A DNA stretch of 14,593 nucleotides. Origin: an uncultured Bacilli bacterium (GTDB taxonomy: Bacteria > Bacillota_I > Bacilli_A > RF39 > UBA660). Both the position numbers and the translations under genes were made by a program. Where the stretch lies: the NCBI GenBank assembly GCA_947628685.1, contig CANRAT010000039.1:1-14593 (forward strand), read 5' to 3'. A model generated the notes under the pieces. The model saw nothing but the letters and a program-made list of their open reading frames with translations. It had not been told where the DNA came from and searched no databases. Shown piece by piece: positions 1 through 6,851 of this stretch. How positions within the stretch are numbered: position 1 is the first letter of the stretch; every line of letters starts with the position of its first letter.

Positions 1-2
1 AC

Positions 3-89
3 AAGAGTTATGTAGAAAGTATAACTAAAAAAGAAGTTAATATCTATCTTTATTCAATATTAGGTGATACTTTAGAAAAGTTAACTTAA
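3..89 (+). CDS. 3' end of an unidentified upstream gene
   Basis: An open frame runs in from the left edge and gives 28 residues ending ...ILGDTLEKLT before a TAA stop. The stop lies on the 5' arm of the terminator that follows, a normal arrangement for the last gene of a transcription unit. The fragment has no recognisable motif. Codon use is AT-rich like the neighbours. It could be a chance open frame, but the tightly placed terminator supports a real gene end. Confidence 0.5.
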   Translation, partial: KSYVESITKKEVNIYLYSILGDTLEKLT

Positions 90-133
90 AATTAGGTAAA
101 CCAATTATGGACTGCAGACCTAATTTTTTTTTT
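88..133 (+). terminator. Intrinsic terminator after the left-edge gene
   Basis: AAAATTAGGT (88-97) pairs perfectly with ACCTAATTTT (118-127) over 10 bp. The loop is 20 bases, and a run of T follows to 133. It overlaps the stop codon of the upstream gene and ends 4 bases before the -35 box of the next promoter, insulating the two units. Confidence 0.8.
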
Positions 134-137
134 ACTC

Positions 138-169
138 TTGACACGCAGGGGGGGGGGGCGTGGTAAAAT
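138..169 (+). promoter_or_regulatory. Promoter with an 11-G homopolymer in its spacer, likely phase-variable
   Basis: A perfect -35 box TTGACA lies at 138-143. An extended -10, TGGTAAAAT, lies at 161-169 with TAAAAT at 164-169. The spacer is 20 bp and contains an uninterrupted run of 11 G (148-158), a striking oddity in this AT-rich DNA. Loss of 3 G would give the optimal 17-bp spacing. Poly-G slippage between -35 and -10 is an established switch for surface proteins (Neisseria porA and opc). By that logic the copy shown here is probably in a weak or OFF state. The tract is also flanked by a short inverted repeat (CACGC 142-146, GCGTG 158-162). The boxes are visible; switching is inferred. 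Confidence 0.75.
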
Positions 170-193
170 GGAAGTGTAAGGATAGGGATATGT

Positions 194-1387
194 ATGAAAA
201 ATGGATTTACTTTAATAGAACTACTTGCAGTAATAGTAATACTAGCATTTATATCTTTAATTGCTATTCCACAGGTATTACACTTAATAGAAAAGTCAAG
301 AATAAGTTCACTTGAAATAAGCGCAAGTGAATATATAAGAGCAGTAGAAACATCTCTTATTAATGAAGAGATAAATAGAAATGTACCTAATGGACTTTAT
401 ACTATAGTAGATGATGGTAAAGCAATAGAGTTAAATGGTAAAAAGATACAAGTAGAAACAAGTGGTAATAGAATAGAAAGTGGAGGACTTTTAGTAGAAA
501 ACAAAAAAGTAGTAAGAATAATAAAAGGAAAAATAAAAGATTATTATGCAAGAATAGAAAATGAAGATATGAAGTTATATAAAGAGATAAAAGAAAGCAT
601 GCTTTTAAGTGGAGAAGAATTTAATTCTAAAATAAAACAATTAGTAGGATTAGAAAATGCAACTTCTATTACAACGGATACAATTGTAAAAGAGATAATA
701 TTTTTACCAGAAAGTATGCTACCAAAAGGAATAACAAAGGAAGAGTTAACATTATTTAAGAATATTCCTGTATCTATTGACGGAGAAGTAAAAGCGTATT
801 ATGATGGTAACGAGATTATTTATATCTATAGCAACAATATAATACAAACTAATACTGATGGAGCCTATATGTTTCGATATTTTAAGAACTTAACCAACAT
901 AACATTTAACTTGCTTGATACAAGTAACCTTACTGCTATAGCGCACATGTTTAGTAGTTGTTCAAGTTTAATAGAGTTAGATGCAAGTATTTTTGATACA
1001 TCAAAAGTGTATAGTATGAATTATGTTTTTGCAGATTGTAAAAACTTAAAAAAATTGGATTTAAGTAGTTGGGATGTATCAAAAACGGGAAGTATGTATG
1101 GTATGTTTTCAGGTTGCTCAAGTTTAACAGAACTAGATTTAAGTAACTGGAATACATCAAAAGTAGTTACTATGAATGGTATGTTTCAAAGTTGTCATAA
1201 ATTAGAAAAATTAGATCTAAGTAGTTTTGATATGTCAAATGTAAAAGATGTGTATTATATGTTTTTACAATGTTATAACTTAAAAGAGATATTAGTATCA
1301 AAAGATAAATGGTTAATTAATGATGATGCGAGTGGGATTGGCGCTATGTTTAAAGATTGTGGTACTAATACGGTTACAGAAGTTTAA
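194..1387 (+). CDS. Prepilin-leader protein with BspA-type (DUF285) leucine-rich repeats
   Basis: A 397-residue predicted surface or pseudopilus-associated protein. The N-terminus MKNGFTLIEL is a type IV prepilin signal: a prepilin peptidase would cut after Gly4 and methylate Phe5, leaving a hydrophobic helix (about 5-32). Residues 35-215 are a charged region without a motif I recognise. From 226 there are BspA-like repeats of DUF285 type, with MF/VF marks at 226, 252, 278, 304, 330 and 356, exactly 26 residues apart, then a final one at 385. Each reads roughly MFxxCxxLxxLDLSxWdtSkvxxM. Such repeats occur in bacterial adhesins. The start is supported by the leader itself and by AAGGATAGGG upstream (178-187). 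No sortase motif or C-terminal anchor is seen, so the leader is the only export signal. The promoter carries a poly-G tract, fitting a phase-varied surface protein. Family assignment is firm; the role as adhesin is inference. Confidence 0.9.
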   Translation: MKNGFTLIELLAVIVILAFISLIAIPQVLHLIEKSRISSLEISASEYIRAVETSLINEEINRNVPNGLYTIVDDGKAIELNGKKIQVETSGNRIESGGLLVENKKVVRIIKGKIKDYYARIENEDMKLYKEIKESMLLSGEEFNSKIKQLVGLENATSITTDTIVKEIIFLPESMLPKGITKEELTLFKNIPVSIDGEVKAYYDGNEIIYIYSNNIIQTNTDGAYMFRYFKNLTNITFNLLDTSNLTAIAHMFSSCSSLIELDASIFDTSKVYSMNYVFADCKNLKKLDLSSWDVSKTGSMYGMFSGCSSLTELDLSNWNTSKVVTMNGMFQSCHKLEKLDLSSFDMSNVKDVYYMFLQCYNLKEILVSKDKWLINDDASGIGAMFKDCGTNTVTEV

Positions 1388-1417
1388 TTATTAATAATTT
1401 AAAATAATGTTTGAATT

Positions 1418-1443
1418 AACTTAAGATTTTATCTTAAGTTTTT
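1418..1443 (+). terminator. Terminator between the pilin-LRR gene and polA
   Basis: A perfect 10-bp stem, AACTTAAGAT (1418-1427) with ATCTTAAGTT (1431-1440), has a 3-base loop and a short T run to 1443. The stem is AT-rich and the T tract short, so termination may be partial. Confidence 0.7.
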
Positions 1444-1496
1444 AAATATTTGAAAATCAAATAGAAATAAAATTATAGAAAAAAATTATTAAAACA

Positions 1497-1517
1497 TGTT
1501 ATAATATTATTGGTGAT
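1497..1517 (+). promoter_or_regulatory. Extended -10 promoter and ribosome binding site of polA
   Basis: TGTTATAAT (1497-1505) is a perfect extended -10 element. No good -35 is present at 17 bp, which extended -10 promoters tolerate. GGTGAT (1512-1517) serves as ribosome binding site just before the ATG at 1521, so the untranslated leader would be only about ten bases. Confidence 0.65.
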
Positions 1518-1520
1518 GTT

Positions 1521-4091
1521 ATGAAAAAGATAATAATGGTAGATGGAAATAATTTATTATTTAGAAGTTTTTACGCAACTGCTTATAATGGAAATTTTAT
1601 GAAAAATTCTAAAGGATTTCCAACCAATGGATTATTTGGATTTGCCAATATGATAAATAAAATAATAAGTGAAGAAAAGCCTACATATATAATTGTTGCA
1701 TTTGATAAAGGTAAAACATTTAGGCATGAAAAATATGATTTCTATAAAGATGGTAGAGATGCAACTCCAGATGAATTAAAGGTACAATTTCCTGTTGCAA
1801 AAGAAATGCTAGATGCTATGGGTATTAAATATTATGAAATAGATAATTACGAAGCAGATGATATAATTGGAACATTTGCTAAATACTGTGACTCTGATGA
1901 CAATTATGATGGTCTAATTGTAAGTAGTGATAAAGATTTACTTCAATTAATATCTAAGCATGTAGAAATGAAACTTTTAAAACCTAAAGATTATATTAAA
2001 TATAATGAAGAATCTTTTAAAGAAGAATGGGGTATAGATCCAATAAATGTAATAGATTTAAAAGCACTCATGGGAGATTCTAGTGATAATATACCAGGAG
2101 TAAGAGGAATAGGAGAAAAAATAGCTTTAAAATTATTACGTGAATATAAAACATTAGATTGTGTATATGAAAATATCGATAATATTAAAGGAGCAACTCG
2201 CGAAAAACTAGTAAACGATAAAGATAGTGCATATATGAGTTATGAAATTGCAACCATATGCAAGGATGTACCAATGGATATTAATATAGATGATATAATT
2301 TATAAAGGTCCAAATCCTAAACTTGCAGATATATATAAAGAATTAGAATTTTATTCACTTTTAAAAAACATCAAAAATGAGGTTGAATTTGAACACGAAG
2401 ATATAGATTATAAAGTTGTAAAAAAATTAGATGAAATAAATATAACAGATGATACAGCAATTTACTTAGAAGTAGATAATATGAATTATCACATAGGTAA
2501 ATTAGTTGGAATGGGAGTATATAATAAAAATACAGCGTTATTTATACCTGGTGAAGTATTAAAATTAAATCCAGAATTTTTAACTAAAGTAAATCTTTAT
2601 ACATATGATTATAAAAAGGTACTTGTAGTATGTAAAAAAAATAACATAAATATATCTAATGTAGTATTTGATACGGCACTTGTTTCATATCTACTTGAAT
2701 ATACTATAAAAGATGATATAGCATATCTTGCTAATCTTTTAAACTATAAATTACCATTTTTTATGAATATTAAACAGGAAAATTTAGATATAGAAGAAGT
2801 TTGCGTTGGAAGAGCTAAATTTATATACGATACAAGAGAAAAATTAATGAATGATCTAAAAGAAAAAAATATGTATAATCTATATAAGGATGTGGAATTA
2901 CCCTTAAGTGAAGTTTTAGCTGATATGGAATATACAGGATTTAAAGTAGATAAAGATAAATTAATTGAAATGGGTGAAGAGTTAAAAATAAAAATAGAAC
3001 TTTTAACAAAAGACATATACAACTATGCTGGTGGACCATTTAACATACAATCCACACCGCAATTAGGAGAAGTATTATTTGAAAAATTAGGACTTAAACA
3101 TAAATCGAAAAAAGGTAGAACAGGTTATTCTACTGCAGCAGATGTACTTGAAAGATTAAGAGATAAACATCCTATAGTTAACTTAATACTAGAATATAGA
3201 CTAATAACTAAATTGTATGCGACATATGTTGAAGGACTACTTAATTTTATACACGAAGATGGTAAAATACATACAATTTATACTCAAACCTTAACACGCA
3301 CAGGAAGACTTTCTAGTATAGAACCAAACCTTCAAAATATTCCTATTAGAAATGAATATGGAAGACTTATTAGAAAAGCATTTGTTCCAAGTGAGGATTC
3401 AGTTATAGTAAGTTCAGATTATTCACAAATAGAACTCAGAATATTTGCTTGTATTGCTAATGTAGAAGCACTAAAAGAAGCATTTATATCTGGAGTTGAT
3501 GTTCATACTAAAACGGCAAGTGATATATTTAAAGTTCCAGTTGAGGCTGTTACTAAAGATATGAGAAGAGTGGCTAAGGCTGTTAATTTTGGTATAATAT
3601 ATGGAATAAGTGGATTTGGTCTTTCAGAGAATTTGGGTATAGATGCAAAATCAGCAACAGAGTTTATAAATAATTATTATGAAACATATCCAGGTATTAA
3701 AAAGTATAAAGAAGAATCTATAAAAAAAGCACATGAGGATGGATTTGTTAAATCTAAATATGGAAGAATTAGAACAATACCAGAACTTGAAAATAGTAAT
3801 CATTTAATTAGACATAGTGGAGAAAGAATCGCGCTTAATACGCCAATACAATCAACAGCTGCTGATATAATTAAAATTGCTATGGTTAATTTATATAAAG
3901 AATTTAATAAGCGTAACTTAAAAAGTAAGATATTAGTTCAAGTTCACGATGAACTTGTAGTTGATACTAAAAAAGATGAATTAGAAGAAGTAAAAAAATT
4001 AATCAAAGATGTTATGGAAAACGTAATAGATCTTGGAGTGCCACTTACAGTTGATGTAGAATATGGTGATGATTGGTATCAAGCAAAATAG
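1521..4091 (+). CDS. polA: DNA polymerase I
   Basis: 856-residue family A polymerase for Okazaki-fragment processing and repair synthesis. The N-terminal 5' nuclease (about 1-290) shows MVDGNNLLFRSFYA, the acidic cluster EADDIIG, SSDKDLLQL and the helix-3-turn-helix stretch GDSSDNIPGVRGIGEKIA. The central 3'-5' exonuclease-like domain (about 300-470) is degenerate: where proofreading enzymes have a DxE metal-binding motif this protein reads AIYLEVDN. It therefore probably lacks proofreading, as in Bacillus Pol I. The polymerase domain shows motif A DYSQIELR (Asp633), the O helix RRVAKAVNFGIIYG (from Arg682) and motif C VHDELVVD (His809-Asp810). Length is typical. It stands alone: a terminator precedes it and the T-box promoter begins immediately after its stop. 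Confidence 0.98.
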   Translation: MKKIIMVDGNNLLFRSFYATAYNGNFMKNSKGFPTNGLFGFANMINKIISEEKPTYIIVAFDKGKTFRHEKYDFYKDGRDATPDELKVQFPVAKEMLDAMGIKYYEIDNYEADDIIGTFAKYCDSDDNYDGLIVSSDKDLLQLISKHVEMKLLKPKDYIKYNEESFKEEWGIDPINVIDLKALMGDSSDNIPGVRGIGEKIALKLLREYKTLDCVYENIDNIKGATREKLVNDKDSAYMSYEIATICKDVPMDINIDDIIYKGPNPKLADIYKELEFYSLLKNIKNEVEFEHEDIDYKVVKKLDEINITDDTAIYLEVDNMNYHIGKLVGMGVYNKNTALFIPGEVLKLNPEFLTKVNLYTYDYKKVLVVCKKNNINISNVVFDTALVSYLLEYTIKDDIAYLANLLNYKLPFFMNIKQENLDIEEVCVGRAKFIYDTREKLMNDLKEKNMYNLYKDVELPLSEVLADMEYTGFKVDKDKLIEMGEELKIKIELLTKDIYNYAGGPFNIQSTPQLGEVLFEKLGLKHKSKKGRTGYSTAADVLERLRDKHPIVNLILEYRLITKLYATYVEGLLNFIHEDGKIHTIYTQTLTRTGRLSSIEPNLQNIPIRNEYGRLIRKAFVPSEDSVIVSSDYSQIELRIFACIANVEALKEAFISGVDVHTKTASDIFKVPVEAVTKDMRRVAKAVNFGIIYGISGFGLSENLGIDAKSATEFINNYYETYPGIKKYKEESIKKAHEDGFVKSKYGRIRTIPELENSNHLIRHSGERIALNTPIQSTAADIIKIAMVNLYKEFNKRNLKSKILVQVHDELVVDTKKDELEEVKKLIKDVMENVIDLGVPLTVDVEYGDDWYQAK

Positions 4092-4094
4092 TAT

Positions 4095-4122
4095 TTGCAA
4101 TTTTGAAAAAATATGTTAAAAT
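4095..4122 (+). promoter_or_regulatory. Promoter of the T-box/thrS transcript
   Basis: TTGCAA (4095-4100), a 16-bp spacer, then the extended -10 TGTTAAAAT (4114-4122). Transcription would start near 4129, leaving about 200 bases of leader before the first gene. It begins only 4 bases after the polA stop. A second TATAAT at 4156-4161 lies inside the T-box Stem I helix, so it is a less likely start. Confidence 0.65.
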
Positions 4123-4128
4123 ATATGT

Positions 4129-4326
4129 ATAAATGTTTTGATTAGGACATGGTTATATAATATTTATATAAAGAGAGACTATTATTGGTGAGATTAGTTT
4201 ATAAATATATATAATTACTACCTATGAACAGGACTCGAAAGAGATTCCCGGCTTTGCCGTTATATTAATTAAGTAAAAAAGGATGGTACCGTGCAAGCAC
4301 TCCTTAAAAGGGGTGCTTTTTGTTTT
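4129..4326 (+). promoter_or_regulatory. T-box leader, tRNA-Thr responsive by context
   Basis: This RNA reads the charging state of a tRNA and ends transcription early when the tRNA is aminoacylated. The T-box core AAGGATGGTACCGTG spans 4279-4293. The antiterminator is AAGGA (4279-4283) with TCCTT (4301-4305) plus GTG/CAC (4291-4293/4298-4300), exposing the TGGTACC bulge. TGGT would pair with a tRNA end of ACCA, implying A at the discriminator position. Stem I is visible as TTATATA (4153-4159)/TATATAA (4208-4214) and TATTTATA (4161-4168)/TATAAATA (4200-4207), topped by AGAGAG (4172-4177) and a GGTG loop (4187-4190). The best specifier candidate is the threonine codon ACT (4217-4219); an overlapping ACC and an ACA at 4228 are alternatives, and the classic AGTA/GAA specifier-loop motifs are not clear. 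Thr specificity rests mainly on thrS downstream. Confidence 0.92.
4297..4326 (+). terminator. T-box regulatory terminator
   Basis: GCACTCC (4297-4303) pairs with GGGGTGC (4310-4316), including one G-T pair, followed by a T-rich tract to 4326. It shares bases 4297-4305 with the antiterminator, so only one structure can form, as expected for a T-box. The ribosome binding site GGGGGAG begins at 4327, directly after it. Confidence 0.9.
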
Positions 4327-4338
4327 GGGGGAGTAGAA

Positions 4339-4830
4339 ATGACAGAAGAAAAAAAGAAAAAAGTAAAATTTAATGAAAAAATAGAAAACGAAGTGATAAG
4401 TTTAAGAAAATTTTTAATTTTATATTTCGGTGTAAATATAGAATTAAATGAATGTAAATTAGCCCATAGGGATATCATATCATTATTCCCACAACTAAAA
4501 ACAGTTGATGAACTTGAAGTACAAAAAAATTTTGATATGATTTTAAAAGGAAAAATATTATGTGTTGAAGATTCATATAAAGAAAAATTATATTATGTTA
4601 AACCTAATGAAATAATCTATGATGAATTATCTACAATAAAGATTTCAAAAGACAAAAATAAAAATATAATTATAAGTGACGATATGGATCTTTATGAATT
4701 AGTAAAAGTTTATAGAGAATTATTAAGAGCTAATAACAAAAGATATAATGAAGCTCATAAATTAATAAAGAAAAAGAGAAGAGAAAAAATAAAAAGTTTA
4801 AAAAAGATAGAGGAGGATAGTTATGATTAA
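4339..4830 (+). CDS. Small lysine-rich protein of unknown function, first gene of the thrS unit
   Basis: 163 residues; I do not recognise the family. The start at ATG 4339 is set by GGGGGAG (4327-4333) five bases upstream. The frame stays open upstream to a GTG at 4291, but that GTG lies inside the T-box antiterminator and is rejected. The N-terminus is rich in Lys/Glu, the middle looks like a small folded domain (about 20-110), and the C-terminus (about 118-160) is a predicted basic helix beginning DLYELVKVYRELLRANNK and ending in KKKRREKIKSLKK. That tail suggests nucleic acid or ribosome binding, but this is only inference. No signal peptide or membrane segment is seen. It overlaps thrS by 8 bases, implying translational coupling, and shares the T-box, so its level should rise on threonine starvation. 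Confidence 0.85.
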   Translation: MTEEKKKKVKFNEKIENEVISLRKFLILYFGVNIELNECKLAHRDIISLFPQLKTVDELEVQKNFDMILKGKILCVEDSYKEKLYYVKPNEIIYDELSTIKISKDKNKNIIISDDMDLYELVKVYRELLRANNKRYNEAHKLIKKKRREKIKSLKKIEEDSYD

Positions 4831-6583
4831 TATAAAAGAAAATGAAAGTTTGAGCGTATTAAATCATTCATGTGCGCATCTTATGGCACAAGCAATTAAG
4901 CATTTATATCCTAATGCTAAATTTTGGGTAGGACCTGTTATAGAAGAAGGTTTTTACTATGATGTAGATTTAGGTAATGATGTTCTAAAGGAAGAAGATC
5001 TTGAGACTATAGAAAAAGAAATGAAAAAAATTTCTAAAGATGGTAAAAGAATAGTTAGGAAAGAACTCACAAGAAGTGAAGCACTTTCTATGTTTAGTGA
5101 TGATCCATATAAAATAGATTTAATAAACAATATGGATGATAGTACTATTATAAGTTGTTATACACAAGGAGATTTTACAGATCTATGCCGTGGACCTCAT
5201 GTAGAAACAGTTAAAATGATTAAATATTTTAAATTACTTAAAGTAAGTGGAGCATATTTTAAAGGTGATTCTAAAAATAAAATGCTTCAAAGAATATATG
5301 GAATATGTTTTGAAAATGAAGAAGATTTAAATGAACATTTAAAAATATTAGAAGAGGCAAAATTAAGAGATCACCGCAAAATAGGTAAGGAACTCGAATT
5401 ATTTATGTCAGATGATTTAGTTGGAAGAGGGTTACCTATGTTCTTACCAAATGGATATATAGTATGGCAAGAATTAGAAAATTATATTAAAGAAAAAGAA
5501 GGAAAATTAGGTTATCTGCATGTAATGACTCCATGTGTTGGAAATGTTGAATTATATAAAACTTCAGGACATTGGGACCACTACAAAGGAAATATGTTTC
5601 CAGCTATGGAAGTTGATGGAGAATCATTTGTATTAAGACCTATGAACTGTCCACATCATATGATGATATACGCAAATAAACTTCATTCTTATAAAGATTT
5701 ACCTATTAGAATAGGTGAAATCGCACATGATTTTAGATATGAATCAAGTGGTGCGCTTAAAGGTATTGAAAGAGGACGTCATTTTTGTCAAAACGATGCG
5801 CATTTATTTGTAACTAAGGAACAAATTAAATCAGAATTTAAGAATGTTGTAGATTTAATTTTTGATGTATATAAAGATTTTAATATTACTGATTATAGAT
5901 GTGTTTTATCATTAAGAGATCCTAACGATAAAGAAAAATATCACCCAGATGATGAAATGTGGGATAAAGCTGAAAATAATTTGAGAGAAGTATTAGATGA
6001 TATAGGAATAGAATATACAGAAGAAATAGGAGAGGCAGCATTTTATGGCCCTAAATTAGATGTCAATGTTAAACCTGCAATTGGAGCAGAATATACACTT
6101 TCTACTTGTCAGTTAGATTTTTGTTTACCTGCTAAATTTGATTTAAAATATGTAGATAGTGATGGAGAAAAGAAAACTCCTGTAGTTCTTCACCGTGCAA
6201 TTTTGGGTTCACTTGATCGCTTTATGGCATATATTATTGAAGAGACTAAAGGTGCTTTCCCACTTTGGCTTGCACCTGTACAAGTTAATATCATACCTGT
6301 AAATAGTGAATATCACCTAGAGTATGCTAAAGAAATAAAAGAATTGCTTGAAAATAATAATATACGTGTTAATCTAGATGATAGAGATGAGAAATTATCA
6401 TACAAAATGAGAGAAAGTCAAACTAAAAAAATACCTATTACTTTGATATTAGGCGATAAAGAAAAAGAATCAAAAACTATAAGTTATAGAGTATTTGGTA
6501 ATAATGAGACTTTAAGTGTTGATACAACTGAATTTATTAAGCGTGTTAATGAATGTATAAAAGACAAAAGTAAAAATATATAA
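4823..6583 (+). CDS. thrS: Threonyl-tRNA synthetase lacking the N-terminal TGS domain
   Basis: 586 residues; charges tRNA-Thr with threonine. The ATG at 4823 follows GAGGA (4811-4815) and lies inside the end of the previous gene. The protein begins directly with the editing domain; the roughly 60-residue TGS domain of the usual ~640-residue enzyme is missing. The editing site is intact: His15 and His19 (HSCAH), Cys122 and His126 (CRGPH), the residues that hydrolyse Ser-tRNA-Thr. The class II core has zinc ligands Cys276 (MNCPHH), His327 (NDAHLF) and His457 (LHRAILGSLDRF), plus the motif 2 arginine in HDFRYE. The anticodon-binding domain starts near WLAPVQVNII. The motif 2 loop reads RGRHFCQNDAH, somewhat unlike the common RGFTQDDAH. 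Controlled by the T-box leader. Confidence 0.97.
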   Translation: MINIKENESLSVLNHSCAHLMAQAIKHLYPNAKFWVGPVIEEGFYYDVDLGNDVLKEEDLETIEKEMKKISKDGKRIVRKELTRSEALSMFSDDPYKIDLINNMDDSTIISCYTQGDFTDLCRGPHVETVKMIKYFKLLKVSGAYFKGDSKNKMLQRIYGICFENEEDLNEHLKILEEAKLRDHRKIGKELELFMSDDLVGRGLPMFLPNGYIVWQELENYIKEKEGKLGYLHVMTPCVGNVELYKTSGHWDHYKGNMFPAMEVDGESFVLRPMNCPHHMMIYANKLHSYKDLPIRIGEIAHDFRYESSGALKGIERGRHFCQNDAHLFVTKEQIKSEFKNVVDLIFDVYKDFNITDYRCVLSLRDPNDKEKYHPDDEMWDKAENNLREVLDDIGIEYTEEIGEAAFYGPKLDVNVKPAIGAEYTLSTCQLDFCLPAKFDLKYVDSDGEKKTPVVLHRAILGSLDRFMAYIIEETKGAFPLWLAPVQVNIIPVNSEYHLEYAKEIKELLENNNIRVNLDDRDEKLSYKMRESQTKKIPITLILGDKEKESKTISYRVFGNNETLSVDTTEFIKRVNECIKDKSKNI

Positions 6584-6610
6584 ACTACAAAACAAAATTT
6601 TGTAGTTTTT
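6582..6610 (+). terminator. Terminator after thrS
   Basis: An 11-bp perfect stem, AAACTACAAAA (6582-6592) with TTTTGTAGTTT (6598-6608), a 5-base loop and T residues to 6610. It overlaps the thrS stop codon and closes the T-box unit. Confidence 0.85.
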
Positions 6611-6657
6611 AACTATTGATAAATAAAAAAATAATATTTAAAGTAGTTAATGAGTAA

Positions 6658-6686
6658 TTGACAAATAATAAATTTTGTAATATATT
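6658..6686 (+). promoter_or_regulatory. Promoter of the ABC-F leader transcript
   Basis: Consensus -35 TTGACA (6658-6663), exactly 17 bp, then TATATT (6681-6686). The start would be near 6693, immediately before the leader-peptide ribosome binding site AGAGGGAG (6693-6700). A near-perfect constitutive promoter fits a gene controlled after initiation, by attenuation. Confidence 0.85.
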
Positions 6687-6707
6687 ATTTTTAGAGGGAG
6701 TGATACT

Positions 6708-6764
6708 ATGAATTATGTAGGTAGAGTTATCATGTATACAAATAGTGTCACACTTACATTCTAA
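6708..6764 (+). CDS. 18-residue leader peptide of the ABC-F attenuator
   Basis: ATG AAT TAT... to TAA encodes MNYVGRVIMYTNSVTLTF. A strong ribosome binding site AGAGGGAG (6693-6700) sits 7 bases upstream. The last codons (6749-6764) form the 5' arm of the first leader hairpin, so ribosome position on this ORF should decide which RNA structure forms. Short peptides with this layout precede ABC-F, erm and msr genes and sense ribosome-targeting drugs. The sequence matches no leader peptide I know, so the drug sensed cannot be named. Confidence 0.75.
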   Translation: MNYVGRVIMYTNSVTLTF

Positions 6765-6851
6765 AAAAAATTTTTAGATGTAGGTGTGAGTTTTCATCGT
6801 GCCTACATCTGTAATAGATAGCTATACAGGTGTATTCTGTATAGTTTTTTT
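6749..6851 (+). promoter_or_regulatory. Ribosome-mediated attenuator with alternative hairpins upstream of the ABC-F gene
   Basis: Four competing helices are visible. Hairpin 1: 6749-6767 with 6771-6788, about 18 bp with one bulge, starting inside the leader peptide. Hairpin 2: AGATGTAGG (6776-6784) with CCTACATCT (6802-6810), perfect 9 bp. Antiterminator: CTGTA and TAG (6809-6817, one bulge) with CTATACAG (6822-6829). Terminator: 6822-6829 with 6837-6844. Proposed logic: a ribosome finishing the leader opens hairpin 1, hairpin 2 forms and blocks the antiterminator, so transcription stops. A drug-stalled ribosome early in the leader lets hairpin 1 form, which frees the antiterminator and switches the gene on. 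Pairings are seen; the logic is inferred from known ABC-F and macrolide-resistance attenuators. Confidence 0.8.
6822..6851 (+). terminator. Attenuator terminator before the ABC-F gene
   Basis: CTATACAG (6822-6829) pairs perfectly with CTGTATAG (6837-6844) over 8 bp, with a 7-base loop and seven T (6845-6851). It ends only 16 bases before the gene start, so it can only act on the downstream gene. Confidence 0.88.

Noticed and set aside
148..158. G-quadruplex in the 11-G run
   Set aside because: Eleven G without loops could at best form a weak two-layer structure; promoter-spacer slippage explains the tract better.
951..1160. Minus-strand open frame opposite the LRR repeats
   Set aside because: Low-complexity shadow of the plus-strand repeats, without ribosome binding site or motif. 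The other minus-strand frames (2744-3022, 4269-4478, 9846-10043, 11074-11343, 12775-13059) fail likewise.
4156..4161. TATAAT as the -10 of the thrS promoter
   Set aside because: It sits inside the Stem I helix of the T-box and has no -35; starting there would remove half of the leader structure.
4291..4338. Upstream GTG start adding 16 residues to the gene before thrS
   Set aside because: The GTG lies in the T-box antiterminator/terminator and has no ribosome binding site; ATG 4339 has GGGGGAG at good spacing.
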